64,000 nucleotides of DNA, from NCBI GenBank assembly GCA_016789865.1, contig JAEUPC010000078.1:28263-92262 (forward strand), in the 5' to 3' direction. The notes beneath the pieces were generated by a model. The model worked only from the letters and a program-made list of their open reading frames with translations. It had not been told where the DNA came from and made no database searches. This DNA is from Rubrivivax sp. (lineage in GTDB: Bacteria > Pseudomonadota > Gammaproteobacteria > Burkholderiales > Burkholderiaceae_C). Of this stretch, positions 9,553-18,193 are shown one piece after another. How positions within the stretch are numbered: the stretch's first letter is position 1; every line of letters begins with the position of its first letter. A program made the position numbers and the translations under genes.

Positions 9553-11130
9553 TCAGCGCTTCAGGCTCACCTGGCCGGCGCGGAAGGTCAGCTCGTAGGG
9601 GCGCTGCGCGATCGGCACCTTCCACTCGATGTCTTCGCGCATTGCATAACCTTCATACGGCTGATACAGCACGATCCAGCCGCTCTCGGCATCGGCGATT
9701 TCCTGCAGCTTGCGGTAGGCGGCCACGCGCTCCTTGGTGTCGGTGGTGAAGCGCGCCTTCTCGTAGGTGGCCTTCCACTCCGGGTGCGCGGGCTTCCACA
9801 AGCCCCGCTGCGTGACCCAGCTCTTCTCCGACCAATGTGTGTCGAAGGCGCCCATCGGGTCGGGGTAGTACATCGGGTTGGACCATGGGCGCATGTGCAC
9901 GTTCGTGTGGTCGCCGCTGCCGAAGAAGGCTTCGCTCTGCTTGAGCTTGACGTTGATGCCGGCCTTCTTCCACATGTCGGCCACGGCCTGCGCACCCAGG
10001 TCGCCGTACAGGTAGTACTCGGGGAAGAAGACGATCTCGATCGGCTCGCCCTTGTAGTTGGCCTTCTTCAAGAGGGCCTTGGCGCCTTCGAGGTCGTACT
10101 TGTAGTAGTTCAGGTCGGGCATGAACAGCGGCTCGCCGTACTCGGCGAACTGGTGTGCCTTGGGCGCCTTGCCCTTGCCGGCCCACAGCGCCTTCACCAG
10201 CAGCTCGCGGTCGATGGCGAGATTCAGCGCGCGGCGCAGGTCGGGGTTGGCCATCTGCGGGTGGCTCATGTTGATCACCCAGACGTGAAAGAGCGGCAGC
10301 GCTGCGCCGACGATGCGATAACCCTTCACGCGGCGCACCGCCGCCTCCTGGTCGGGCGGCACGTTGGTGATGAAGTCGACCTCCTTGTTCACCAGCGCCG
10401 TGATGCGCGCGGCCACCTCCGGGATGCGCAGGTAGGTAAGCTTGTCGAACGGCGCGCGCTCGCCCCAGAACTTGTCGTGCCGCACCAGCACGGCCTGCTC
10501 GTTGGGCTTGAGCAGCTCCACCATGTAGGGCCCGCTGCCCACGGGCTTCAGCGCCGAGGCATCGAGGCCCACCCGCTCCACGTACTCCTTGCTCGTGATG
10601 CCGGCGTTGCGCGCCGACAGCAGCGTCTCCATCAGCGGGTCGGGCCGGTGCGTGTGGATGCGCACCGTGAGCCGGTCGACCGCGTCCACCGACTTGAAGT
10701 TGTAGAAGAAGCGGCCGTTGCTGGCCCGGAAACGCGGATCCTTGGGCGCGAACACGCGCTCCAGCGAATACTTCACGTCCTCCGCATCCATCGTGGTGCC
10801 GTCGTGCATCACCACGCCGTCGCGCAGCTTCAGCTCCATCGTCGTCGGCGCCACCATCTTCCAGCTTGTCGCCAGGCCGGGCACGAACTTCAGCGGGCTG
10901 GCGTAGTTGTCGCGCTCGATCAGCGTGTCGAACAGGTTGTGCAGGAACTGCGCCTCGTTGTTGCCGGTGGCCTCGTTCACGTCGAGCGAACGCGCGTGCG
11001 AGGCGACGCCGATGCGCAGCTCGCGCGGCTGCGCGAACGCCGTGCCGGCCGCCACCAGGCCCAGCAGCGCTGCGCCGACCCAGCCACCCAGGCGGCCGAC
11101 CGCCTGCTTCCACCGACCCGATGTATGCAT
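9553..11130 (-). CDS. Extracellular solute-binding protein family 5 (DppA/OppA-like)
   Basis: 525 residues from the ATG at 11130, chosen because AGGAGG lies 7 nt upstream and a clear signal peptide follows (hydrophobic segment about 15-32, cleavage near AFAQ). The family 5 layout is complete: an early EPRSLD-like segment (SHARSLDVNEATGN), SLERVFAPKDPRF, the GSGPYMVELLKPN motif and a RRALNLAIDRELLV segment. It binds the substrate in the periplasm for the DppBCDF-like importer. The specificity cannot be read from sequence. Its neighbours, a phosphonate importer upstream and a phosphonate ester hydrolase downstream, suggest organophosphorus compounds (inference). It starts 55 nt downstream of the second phnE. 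Confidence 0.9.
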   Translation of the reverse strand: MHTSGRWKQAVGRLGGWVGAALLGLVAAGTAFAQPRELRIGVASHARSLDVNEATGNNEAQFLHNLFDTLIERDNYASPLKFVPGLATSWKMVAPTTMELKLRDGVVMHDGTTMDAEDVKYSLERVFAPKDPRFRASNGRFFYNFKSVDAVDRLTVRIHTHRPDPLMETLLSARNAGITSKEYVERVGLDASALKPVGSGPYMVELLKPNEQAVLVRHDKFWGERAPFDKLTYLRIPEVAARITALVNKEVDFITNVPPDQEAAVRRVKGYRIVGAALPLFHVWVINMSHPQMANPDLRRALNLAIDRELLVKALWAGKGKAPKAHQFAEYGEPLFMPDLNYYKYDLEGAKALLKKANYKGEPIEIVFFPEYYLYGDLGAQAVADMWKKAGINVKLKQSEAFFGSGDHTNVHMRPWSNPMYYPDPMGAFDTHWSEKSWVTQRGLWKPAHPEWKATYEKARFTTDTKERVAAYRKLQEIADAESGWIVLYQPYEGYAMREDIEWKVPIAQRPYELTFRAGQVSLKR

Positions 11131-11185
11131 CACAACCTCCTGCTGGTTCTGCTGACGAGGCCGCGGCCGGCCGCGAGCGCCTCTC

Positions 11186-12037
11186 TCACGCCACCGCGCG
11201 CGCGATGCGCCCGCGCACCCAGGCCGAGAACAGCTCGGCGACGATGACGATGCCGACGATGGTGAGGATGATCGCGGCGACCTGGCGGCTTTCCACGCGC
11301 TGCACGCTCTCGCGCAGGTAGTGGCCCATGCCGCCGGCACCGAAGAAGCCCACCACCGTGCTGGCGCGGAACACCACGTCCCAGGTGTAGATGGCGATGC
11401 CGGCCCAGGCCACGCGCACCTGCGGCAGCACCGCGTAGATGAAGGTCTGCAGGTGCCCGGCGCCGGTGGCGCGGATGGCTTCCACCGGCCCTTTGCGGAC
11501 GGCCTCGATGGCCTCGGCCATCAGCTTGCCGCCGAAGCCGATGCAGAACAGCGTCATCGCCAGCGTGCCCGGCAGCATGCCGAAGCCGACGATGGCCACC
11601 AGCACGATGGTCCAGATCATCTCGTGCACCGAGCGGCAGCTCATCACGACGAGCCGGCACACCGGGTACAGGAAGCGGCGGCTGGGCGTCATGTTGAACG
11701 ACGCGAACCACGCCAGCGGAATGGCGATGAGCAACCCCACCACGGTGGCCACGTAGCTCATCTGGAAGGTGTCGATGATCGCGTCGACGAAGTCGGGCTT
11801 GACGACATGCGACCATTCGGGCGGCCAGTAGCGGTTGGCCAGCACGCTGCCGATGCGCTGGAAGAGGCCGGGCAGGCGCTCGGCGTCGATGCGCAGCACG
11901 TCCATCGACCACCACACGAAGGCCAGCGCACCCAGCAGCGCGCCGTACTTGTACAGGCTGTGGGGGAAGCGGAAGCGCTTCCACTCGGGCAGCGGCTTGG
12001 CGGCGGCGGCGGCGGATGTGGCAGAGGTGCTGCTCAT
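11186..12037 (-). CDS. phnE: Phosphonate ABC transporter permease PhnE (second copy)
   Basis: 283 residues. After a polar head there are about six membrane segments. The phosphonate permease signature reads CRSVHEMIWTIVLV, and the coupling loop is AIEAVRKGPVEAIRATGAG, ending in STVVGFFGAGGMG. These are typical of PhnE inner-membrane proteins. It follows another phnE with a 1-nt gap, so the importer probably uses a heterodimer of two permeases, as in several proteobacterial phnCDEE sets. Confidence 0.93.
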   Translation of the reverse strand: MSSTSATSAAAAAKPLPEWKRFRFPHSLYKYGALLGALAFVWWSMDVLRIDAERLPGLFQRIGSVLANRYWPPEWSHVVKPDFVDAIIDTFQMSYVATVVGLLIAIPLAWFASFNMTPSRRFLYPVCRLVVMSCRSVHEMIWTIVLVAIVGFGMLPGTLAMTLFCIGFGGKLMAEAIEAVRKGPVEAIRATGAGHLQTFIYAVLPQVRVAWAGIAIYTWDVVFRASTVVGFFGAGGMGHYLRESVQRVESRQVAAIILTIVGIVIVAELFSAWVRGRIARAVA

Positions 12038-12038
12038 G

Positions 12039-12908
12039 TCAGATCACCTTCTTTCGTGCCCATGCGGAGAACAGCTCACCGAAGATGATGAGCAGCAGGA
12101 TCACGAAGATCACCGTGGCGATGCCGCCGTAGTTGTAGCTGGCCATCTGCCGGTGCAGCGCGAGCCCCAGGCCGCCGGCGCCCACCAGCCCCATGATGGT
12201 GGAGCGGCGAATGTTCACGTCCCACTCGAAGATGCAGTTGCCGATGATGGTGGGCAGCACCTGCGGCACGATGCCGAACATCAGCACCTGGAATCGGTTG
12301 GCGCCCACTGCGCGCATCGCCTCCACCGGGCCCTGGTTGACGTCTTCGATCGCCTCGGCCACCGTCTTGCTGATGAAGCCGATCGAGCGCACCGCCATCG
12401 CCAGCACGCCGGCCAGCGCGCCCAGGCCCACGGCGGCGACGAACACCAGCCCCCACACCACCTCGTGCACCGATCGCGAAACGGTCATCAGCGTGCGGCC
12501 CAGCAGATAGGTGCCGCGGCCCAGCGGCGAGATGTTGGCCGCACCGAGCCAGGCCACGGGAATGGCCATCAGCATGCCCAGCAGCGTGGCGAGCGTGGCC
12601 ATCAGCACCGTTTCCAGCGCCGGCTCCCACAGCGACAGCAGGATCGAGGCGTCGAAGTCGATGAAGCGCAGCGCAGCGCTCCAGATGCCTTGCGCGCTGA
12701 TGCGGCTCCAGTCGGTGTCGCCGACGACGATGGCCTCCACGCTCCACAGCACCAGCGCGGCGATGGCGGCGTAGCGCGCATAGCGCCAGGTGCGTGCGCG
12801 CCGGCGGCTGGCGGCCAGTTCGGCAATGCGCGCGGCGTGGTGCGGCGCCGGCATGCCGGGCATCGCGGCCGGGCCGCGTGGCGTGGTCGCCTCGGCAGCA
12901 GCGGCCAT
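12039..12908 (-). CDS. phnE: Phosphonate ABC transporter permease PhnE (first copy)
   Basis: 289 residues from the ATG at 12908, 2 nt after the phnC stop; a longer in-frame reading would run back into phnC. It carries SRSVHEVVWGLVFV and AIEDVNQGPVEAMRAVGANRF and ends in STIMGLVGAGGLG. The membrane layout is the same as in the downstream phnE, but identity is limited, so the duplication is old. It forms the inner-membrane channel of the phosphonate importer. Confidence 0.93.
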   Translation of the reverse strand: MAAAAEATTPRGPAAMPGMPAPHHAARIAELAASRRRARTWRYARYAAIAALVLWSVEAIVVGDTDWSRISAQGIWSAALRFIDFDASILLSLWEPALETVLMATLATLLGMLMAIPVAWLGAANISPLGRGTYLLGRTLMTVSRSVHEVVWGLVFVAAVGLGALAGVLAMAVRSIGFISKTVAEAIEDVNQGPVEAMRAVGANRFQVLMFGIVPQVLPTIIGNCIFEWDVNIRRSTIMGLVGAGGLGLALHRQMASYNYGGIATVIFVILLLIIFGELFSAWARKKVI

Positions 12909-12910
12909 GG

Positions 12911-13663
12911 CTACAGCACCTCCATCGCGTAGATGTCGGCCAGCGCGTGCTTGTCCACGCTGCCCGGCGGGCCGTCGAACTTCTTGATGCCGTCCTGCAG
13001 GCCGATGACGCGGTCGCAGAACTCCAGCGCCAGGTCCACGTCGTGGATGTTGCACAGCACCGGCACCTGGAACTCGCGCGCGATGCCGCGGATCATGCCC
13101 ATCACCTCGCGCGAGATCTTCGGGTCCAGCGCCGAGGTCGGCTCGTCCACCAGCAGCAGCTTGGGCTCCTGGATCAGCGCGCGCGCGATGCCCACGCGCT
13201 GGCGCTGCCCGCCACTGAGCGCATCGGCGCGCTTGTCCAGGTGGTCGATGAGGCCCACGCGGTCCAGCAGCGCCACCGCCTTGGCGATGTCTTCCTTGCC
13301 GTACAGGCGAAACAGGCTCGTCAGGCTGCCCATGTAGCCCAGCCGCCCGGTGAGCACGTTGTCCATCACCGACAGCCGGTCGATGAGGTTGAACTCCTGG
13401 AAGATCATGCCGATGTTGCGCCGCTGCCGGCGCATTGCGCCTTCGTCGAGCTTCAGCAGGTCCTGCCCTTCGAACAGCACCTGCCCGCCGGTGGGCTCCA
13501 CCAGGCGGTTGACGCAGCGGATCAGCGTGCTCTTGCCGGCGCCGCTGGGGCCGATGATGGCCACGAACTCCTCGGCGCCGACATCGAAGCTGATGCCCTT
13601 GAGGATCTGCTTGCCCGCGGTGTAGCTGACTTGCAGATCCTTGACTTGCAGGACCGCGGCCAT
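12911..13663 (-). CDS. phnC: Phosphonate ABC transporter ATPase PhnC
   Basis: 250 residues from the ATG at 13663, with GGAGA 8 nt upstream. Walker A GPSGAGKST, Q-loop FQEFNLIDRLSVMDNVL (the PhnC-type sequence), signature LSGGQRQR, Walker B LLLVDEPTSALDP and H-loop IHDVDLA are all present. The length is normal for PhnC. It sits between phnD and the two phnE genes. Confidence 0.95.
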   Translation of the reverse strand: MAAVLQVKDLQVSYTAGKQILKGISFDVGAEEFVAIIGPSGAGKSTLIRCVNRLVEPTGGQVLFEGQDLLKLDEGAMRRQRRNIGMIFQEFNLIDRLSVMDNVLTGRLGYMGSLTSLFRLYGKEDIAKAVALLDRVGLIDHLDKRADALSGGQRQRVGIARALIQEPKLLLVDEPTSALDPKISREVMGMIRGIAREFQVPVLCNIHDVDLALEFCDRVIGLQDGIKKFDGPPGSVDKHALADIYAMEVL

Positions 13664-13748
13664 GCAGTTGTCTCCTGTTCTTGCGGCGCGCTGTCCGCGC
13701 GCCGGCGTCACCGCACCTGGCGCGAAGGCCGGTGCGGCGGGTCCCGCG

Positions 13749-14633
13749 TCACTTCTTCTGCACGTCACGGATGACGTTGTAGTCGGCGTCCTTCATGGCC
13801 ACCACCTTCTCCGACTTCACGTTGGCCAGGTACTTGCGGCCGTCTTCGTTCTGGTCCACCAGCAAGAAGGTGTCGGCGATCTTCTTCTTCAGGTCATCGC
13901 ACAGCGTGTTGCGGTAGACGAACGGGTCCTGCGGCAGCAGCGGCGAGTACCACAGGTAGTTGAAATCGTCCTGCTTCACCTTGCCTGCGTTCACCGTCTC
14001 CATGAAGCGGTGCGTGGCGACGAAGGCCGCATCCACCTTGCCCTCGGCCACGGCAATGGCACCCAGATCGTGGCCGCCTGAGTAGACGACCTTGGAGAAG
14101 TAGTCCTTCAGCGGCGGCAGGCCGGCCTGCTTGGGGAACACGTGCTCGGGCACCAGCCCGCCGCTGGTGCTGGCCGGGTCCACCAGCGCCACCACGCTGC
14201 CCTTGAGCGACGCGTAGTCGGTGAACTTGCTGCCCTTCTTGGTGATGAGCACGGCCTTGTAGCCGGGGCCGGGTTCCTGGATGCCGTTCTTCAGCCGCGA
14301 GTAGGTGCCGAACACCTCGACCGAGGGGTCCTTGCTGCGTGCGATGACGTAGCTCTCGGGGCCGAGCACGGCCACGTCGACCCACTTGCCCAGCAGCGCC
14401 TCGACCACCGAGCTGTACGAAGTGGGCATGTAGAACTCGATCTTCTTGCCGGTGTTCTTGGCCAGCTGGTCGAGGATGGGCTTGTAGTAGCCCAGCTCGC
14501 GCAGGCTGTCCTGCGTAGGCACCAGCGAGAACTTCAGCACGCGCGGGTTCTCGCACTGTTGCGCGAAGGCGGGCAGCGGCAGCGCAGCGGCCGCGGCCAT
14601 GGCCGCAGCGATGAACGAACGACGGATGTACAT
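13749..14633 (-). CDS. phnD: Phosphonate-binding periplasmic protein PhnD
   Basis: 294 residues from the ATG at 14633, with GGAG shortly upstream. The signal peptide ends near PAFAQQ (about 24). The mature protein has the PhnD layout: VPTQDSLRELGYYKPILDQLAKNTG, the VDVAVLGPESYV segment and DPASTSGGLVPEHVF. It captures phosphonates in the periplasm and delivers them to the PhnE permeases. It heads the phnDCEE transporter genes, 49 nt after the alcohol dehydrogenase stop. Confidence 0.94.
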   Translation of the reverse strand: MYIRRSFIAAAMAAAAALPLPAFAQQCENPRVLKFSLVPTQDSLRELGYYKPILDQLAKNTGKKIEFYMPTSYSSVVEALLGKWVDVAVLGPESYVIARSKDPSVEVFGTYSRLKNGIQEPGPGYKAVLITKKGSKFTDYASLKGSVVALVDPASTSGGLVPEHVFPKQAGLPPLKDYFSKVVYSGGHDLGAIAVAEGKVDAAFVATHRFMETVNAGKVKQDDFNYLWYSPLLPQDPFVYRNTLCDDLKKKIADTFLLVDQNEDGRKYLANVKSEKVVAMKDADYNVIRDVQKK

Positions 14634-14682
14634 GGCAGTCTCCTCGGGGGTGTTTGCGGGTGGGGCGGAAGTCGATCGGCAG

Positions 14683-15780
14683 TCAGGGCACGATGGCGGC
14701 GCGAAGCACCTTGCGGTCCTCGGCATCTTTCATCGCCTGGCCCACTTCGTTCAGTCCGTACTTGCCATCGACCAGGTCCTTGAACGGGAAGCGCTGGCGA
14801 TTCACGGTGACGAAGTCCAGCGCCTCGATCAGGTGCCGCGGGTGATAGTTGTGCACCCCGCGCAGCGTGATGAGCTTGCGCAGGATCTGGTTGACGTCGA
14901 TGTTGACGAAGCTGTCGGGGTTGACCACCCCGCCCAGCACGTAGTGGCCGCCGGTGCGCAGCATCTGGATACCGGCGGGGATGACGCTGGGGTAGCCGCA
15001 AACCTCGATCACCGCGTCGGCCCCTTCGGGCCTGCACAGCGCCTTGACCTTCTTGACCATCTCGGCTTCGCTCGTCGCGGCGGGGTCGATGACCTCGTCG
15101 CAGCCGAAGCGCTTGCCCAGTTCGCGCCGAGCGGCCACGGTGTCGATGCCGATCACCAGCCGCGCACCGCGCGCCTTGGCGATGGCGCTGGCGTACAGCC
15201 CCAGCAGCCCCAGGCCCTGCACCACCACCGCGTCACCCATGCGGATCTCGGCCTGCTCGGTGACGCAGATCACCGTGGCCACACCGCAATTCACCGGGGT
15301 CGCTTCTTCGTCGCTCAACACGTCGGGCAGCCGCAGGATCCACGAGCGCGGCAAGATGTAGCAGTACTGGCCGAATCCGCCGTGATGGTGCGGCTCGGTC
15401 GTGACAGCCATGTGACCGTACTTGTCCACGCCCGGGCTCTTCTGCGGCAGATCGAGCACCTCGGTGTAGTAGTTATCGCCGGGGATGAAGTACTCGCTCC
15501 AGGTGATGCGGTCACCTTCGCGCAGCGCATCACCGCGCATGTCCTTCGTGACCCCGGCACCCAGCGCGACGATGGTGCCGATGATCTCGTGGCCCAGCAC
15601 GCCGGGCGTGGGGTTCGGGCGATGGCCGAGGTAGCTGTGGATGTCCGAGCGGCAGATGGTGCACATGCGCACCTTGACCAGCACTTCGCCCGGCCGCGGC
15701 TCGCGAATGGGGAACAGGCGCAGCTCGAAGGGCGCGTTCGGCTGGTCGTACACGGCCACCTGGCCGGCTTCAGGAAACAT
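14683..15780 (-). CDS. Zinc-type alcohol dehydrogenase associated with phosphonate use
   Basis: 365 residues of the medium-chain dehydrogenase family. Catalytic zinc ligands are visible: Cys43 with Asp46 in CRSDIH, and His64-Glu65 in LGHEIIG. The NAD(P) site reads GLGLLG. The lobe that normally holds a second, structural zinc contains no cysteine cluster; the region after GDRITWSEYF has only Tyr, Asp and Lys. The family resembles the putative phosphonate-catabolism alcohol dehydrogenases found beside phn genes. It could oxidise the alcohol released from a phosphonate ester, or interconvert a hydroxyphosphonate and its carbonyl form. The substrate is unproven. It lies between phnA and phnD on the same strand. 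Confidence 0.85.
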   Translation of the reverse strand: MFPEAGQVAVYDQPNAPFELRLFPIREPRPGEVLVKVRMCTICRSDIHSYLGHRPNPTPGVLGHEIIGTIVALGAGVTKDMRGDALREGDRITWSEYFIPGDNYYTEVLDLPQKSPGVDKYGHMAVTTEPHHHGGFGQYCYILPRSWILRLPDVLSDEEATPVNCGVATVICVTEQAEIRMGDAVVVQGLGLLGLYASAIAKARGARLVIGIDTVAARRELGKRFGCDEVIDPAATSEAEMVKKVKALCRPEGADAVIEVCGYPSVIPAGIQMLRTGGHYVLGGVVNPDSFVNIDVNQILRKLITLRGVHNYHPRHLIEALDFVTVNRQRFPFKDLVDGKYGLNEVGQAMKDAEDRKVLRAAIVP

Positions 15781-15826
15781 GAAGACCTCCGTCGAACGCA
15801 GACGCGGCCCAGCGGCCGCCGCGCAA

Positions 15827-15891
15827 CCGGCTCTGCCGGGCCGCTGGCGGTGCCCCCTGGGGGGAGGCGGCCGAAGGCCGCTTCGGGGGGG
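15827..15891 (-). repeat. Intercistronic hairpin repeat, copy 1 (after phnA stop)
   Basis: In the sense of transcription it starts 6 nt after the phnA stop codon: a C-run, GAAGCGGCC, then TTC, GGCCGC (stem-loop), CTCCCCCCAGGGGG (palindrome), GCCAGCGGCCCGGC. The same module, in the same orientation to the preceding gene, occurs at 20590-20655 and 41165-41230. Confidence 0.85.
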
Positions 15892-15897
15892 TCGAAC

Positions 15898-17157
15898 TCA
15901 TGCCGTGCCGTTGATCGCGTAGTCGAAGATCTGGTACGACTTGAGCGGGGCGCCCGCTGCCTTCACCTTGTAGGCATCGTTCAGCGGCCGACTCAGGATG
16001 AACGGCACCTTGGCCTCGCTCACGCCACCGTGCGTGCGCAGGCGGTGGCCCTTCAGACCGGCGAGGTCGTGGTTCTTCGCCGAGGCGCCGATGCACACGT
16101 CTTCGCGCGACACCACCGCCACGTCGGCCTCGCGGTCGGGCGGCATGTCGAACATGCGGCACGCGGTGGCCTTGTCCAGCGCCAGCTCGATGCCGTCGAT
16201 GCCCGAGATGTGGTCGATGATCTGGCGCGCCGTCACCTTGCCGCGCGACCACACGCGCACGAACCCGCCCAGCGCCCCGTGGTGCGCGACGAAGGCGTCG
16301 GTGATCGGGCAGATGACGATCGTTTCGTCCTTGCCGAACTTCGCGTCGAGGATGTCCTGCAGCCAGATCACGTTGGGCTCGCCCGCGGCATTGCTCTTGT
16401 CGCTCATGCCGTGGTCGGCGGTCAGTGCCAGCGTGATGTCCTCGGCCGCCAGGCGCCCGAACACATCGTCCAGCCGCTCGTAGAAGCGCAGCGCGTCGGC
16501 CTCGTCGGGCGACCACTTGTGCTGCACCCAGTCGGTGAGGCTCAGGAACAGCAGGTCGGGGCGGCGCTCCTTCAGCAGCTTCAGCCCCGCTTCCAGCACG
16601 AACAGCGACAGCTCCATCGAGTACATGCCGGGCTTGTCCATGCCCAGCCACGGCAGCACGTTCTCGATGCCGTTCTCGGCCAGCGTGCACTTCTCGACGA
16701 ACTCGGTGGAGAACGACACATGGCCCTGGCTCACGTCCAGGCCCTTGGCCAGTTGCTTGCGCAGCTTGTCCTTGGCGGTGATCGAGACCACCTTGGCGCC
16801 GGCGGCGGCGAAGCGCGCGATGATGGTGTCGCCGCGCAGCAGCTCGGGGCCGGTCATGACCACCGGCTGCCAGGTGGCGGTGTCGAGGTAGAAGTTGCCG
16901 GAGATGCCGTGCCGTGCGGTCGGCGTGCCGGTGATCAGCGACATGTTGTTCGGGCAGGTGAACGAGGGCATCGAGCCGTCGGCCACGCCGGCGAAGCCCT
17001 GGCTCACGAAGCGGCGGAAGTTCGGCAGCTTGCCGTCGGCCAGGAAGCGCTGCAGGTAGCGCGGGTCGCCGCCGTCGATGCAGACGACGACGACGGGGCG
17101 CAGCGGCCAGCGGTAGGTGGTGCCGTTGGCTTGAACGGTGGGCTTGGTGGGGCTCAT
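15898..17157 (-). CDS. phnA: Phosphonoacetate hydrolase PhnA
   Basis: 419 residues from the ATG at 17157 (a longer reading would need TTG at 17196). It belongs to the alkaline phosphatase superfamily. VVVVCIDGG gives metal ligand Asp28, PSFTCPNNMSLITG gives the Thr67 nucleophile, and TADHGMSDK carries the second metal site. The family hydrolyses phosphonoacetate to acetate and phosphate with two zinc ions. The PhnA-specific NNMSLITGTPTARHGISGN segment is present. It lies directly downstream of phnR. It would complete the route 2-aminoethylphosphonate to phosphonoacetaldehyde to phosphonoacetate begun by PhnW at 23737-24855. Confidence 0.93.
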   Translation of the reverse strand: MSPTKPTVQANGTTYRWPLRPVVVVCIDGGDPRYLQRFLADGKLPNFRRFVSQGFAGVADGSMPSFTCPNNMSLITGTPTARHGISGNFYLDTATWQPVVMTGPELLRGDTIIARFAAAGAKVVSITAKDKLRKQLAKGLDVSQGHVSFSTEFVEKCTLAENGIENVLPWLGMDKPGMYSMELSLFVLEAGLKLLKERRPDLLFLSLTDWVQHKWSPDEADALRFYERLDDVFGRLAAEDITLALTADHGMSDKSNAAGEPNVIWLQDILDAKFGKDETIVICPITDAFVAHHGALGGFVRVWSRGKVTARQIIDHISGIDGIELALDKATACRMFDMPPDREADVAVVSREDVCIGASAKNHDLAGLKGHRLRTHGGVSEAKVPFILSRPLNDAYKVKAAGAPLKSYQIFDYAINGTA

Positions 17158-17291
17158 GGGTCGGGAAGGGCTTTCGCGGTGCAGGGAGCGGTTCAAGAAG
17201 CTCGTGGGTTCGTGAAGGGGTGCCAGGGCCTGGGCGCGGTAGGCTTGCGGTATCGGCGCGATGCAGGCGCAGTGGGCGCAGCAGCGGCGCG

Positions 17292-18011
17292 TCAGCGCCC
17301 ACCGCCCGGCGTGAGCGCGGCGTGCAGCCGCGCGCGGCTGACCAGCACGTGTTCGGTGAGCAACTGCTCGGCGCGCGCTTCGTCGCGCGCGGCCACCGCC
17401 TCGACGATGGCCTCGTGCTCCTGCGTCGACAGCGGAATGTTGTCGACACTGCGCGAGATGGTGGCGCGGCGGTACAGGTCGAGCTGGTTGACGACGCCGC
17501 GGTAGTGCGCCAGCAGCGCGTTGTTGCGGGCGGCGCGTGCCAGCAGGTCATGGAAGTCGACGTTGAGCACGAAGTAGTCCTCGGCACGCCGACCCTTCTG
17601 CACCTGGTGCATGCGGCGCACGATGGCGCGCAGCTGCTCCACCTCGTCGGGCGCGACGCGGCGCGCCGCCAGCCGGCCGATGAGGCCTTCGAGCGCGGCA
17701 CGCACCTCGTAGAACTCGTTGGCCTCTTCCAGCGACACCTGGCGCACGAAGACGCCGCGGTTCTTCTCCACGCGCACCAGGCCCGCCTGGCTGAGGGCGC
17801 GAAAGGCCTCGCGCACCGGCCCGCGCGAGACGCCCAGCGCGGTAGCCACATCCACTTCGTTGAGCTTGCTGCCGGCGGCGATTTCGCCGCTGATGATGCG
17901 GCGCTCCAGTTCCTGCTGCGCCAGAGTCGCCAGCGAGTGCTCGCGCAACAGGCCGATGGCATCGGCGGCCATCGGCGGGCGCGCAGTGCGGTCGGCGGGT
18001 GTTGCGGGCAT
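17292..18011 (-). CDS. phnR: GntR-family (FCD) regulator of phosphonate use
   Basis: 239 residues. The N-terminal winged helix-turn-helix of the GntR type is at about 25-95 (LNEVDVATALGVSRGPVREAFRALSQAGLV). The C-terminal FCD ligand domain follows, with the metal-type residues of NVDFHDLLARAARN and a later QEHEAIVEAV. This is the size and layout of the Burkholderiales phosphonate-utilisation regulators. It is the first gene of the minus-strand phosphonate operon. Its own promoter overlaps a palindromic operator at 18055-18080, so autoregulation is likely. The inducer is probably a phosphonate or a breakdown product (inference). Confidence 0.88.
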   Translation of the reverse strand: MPATPADRTARPPMAADAIGLLREHSLATLAQQELERRIISGEIAAGSKLNEVDVATALGVSRGPVREAFRALSQAGLVRVEKNRGVFVRQVSLEEANEFYEVRAALEGLIGRLAARRVAPDEVEQLRAIVRRMHQVQKGRRAEDYFVLNVDFHDLLARAARNNALLAHYRGVVNQLDLYRRATISRSVDNIPLSTQEHEAIVEAVAARDEARAEQLLTEHVLVSRARLHAALTPGGGR

Positions 18012-18039
18012 GAGGGGGTCTGCGGCAAGGGTTGTCGCG

Positions 18040-18080
18040 ATGCTAAGGGCTTGGTTTGCAGATTGTCAACAAAATGCAAA
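18040..18080 (-). promoter_or_regulatory. phnR promoter with overlapping palindromic operator
   Basis: Minus strand: -35 TTGACA at 18069-18064, an 18-nt spacer, then -10 TAGCAT at 18045-18040, 29 nt upstream of the phnR ATG. The -35 sits in the centre of an inverted repeat at 18055-18080 with arms TTTGCA and TGCAAA around a TTGT/ACAA core. This is the spacing expected for an FCD-type GntR dimer. Binding there would block polymerase. Confidence 0.7.
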
Positions 18081-18193
18081 GTGGCAGGGCCGGGTGGGGC
18101 GGCCACAGGCCGGCGGCCGAGACGCCGACGCCGGCTCTGCCAACTCGACCCTGCCCAGCGGCGCCCCAGTCCGGCCTCGACGACCGGCAACGC

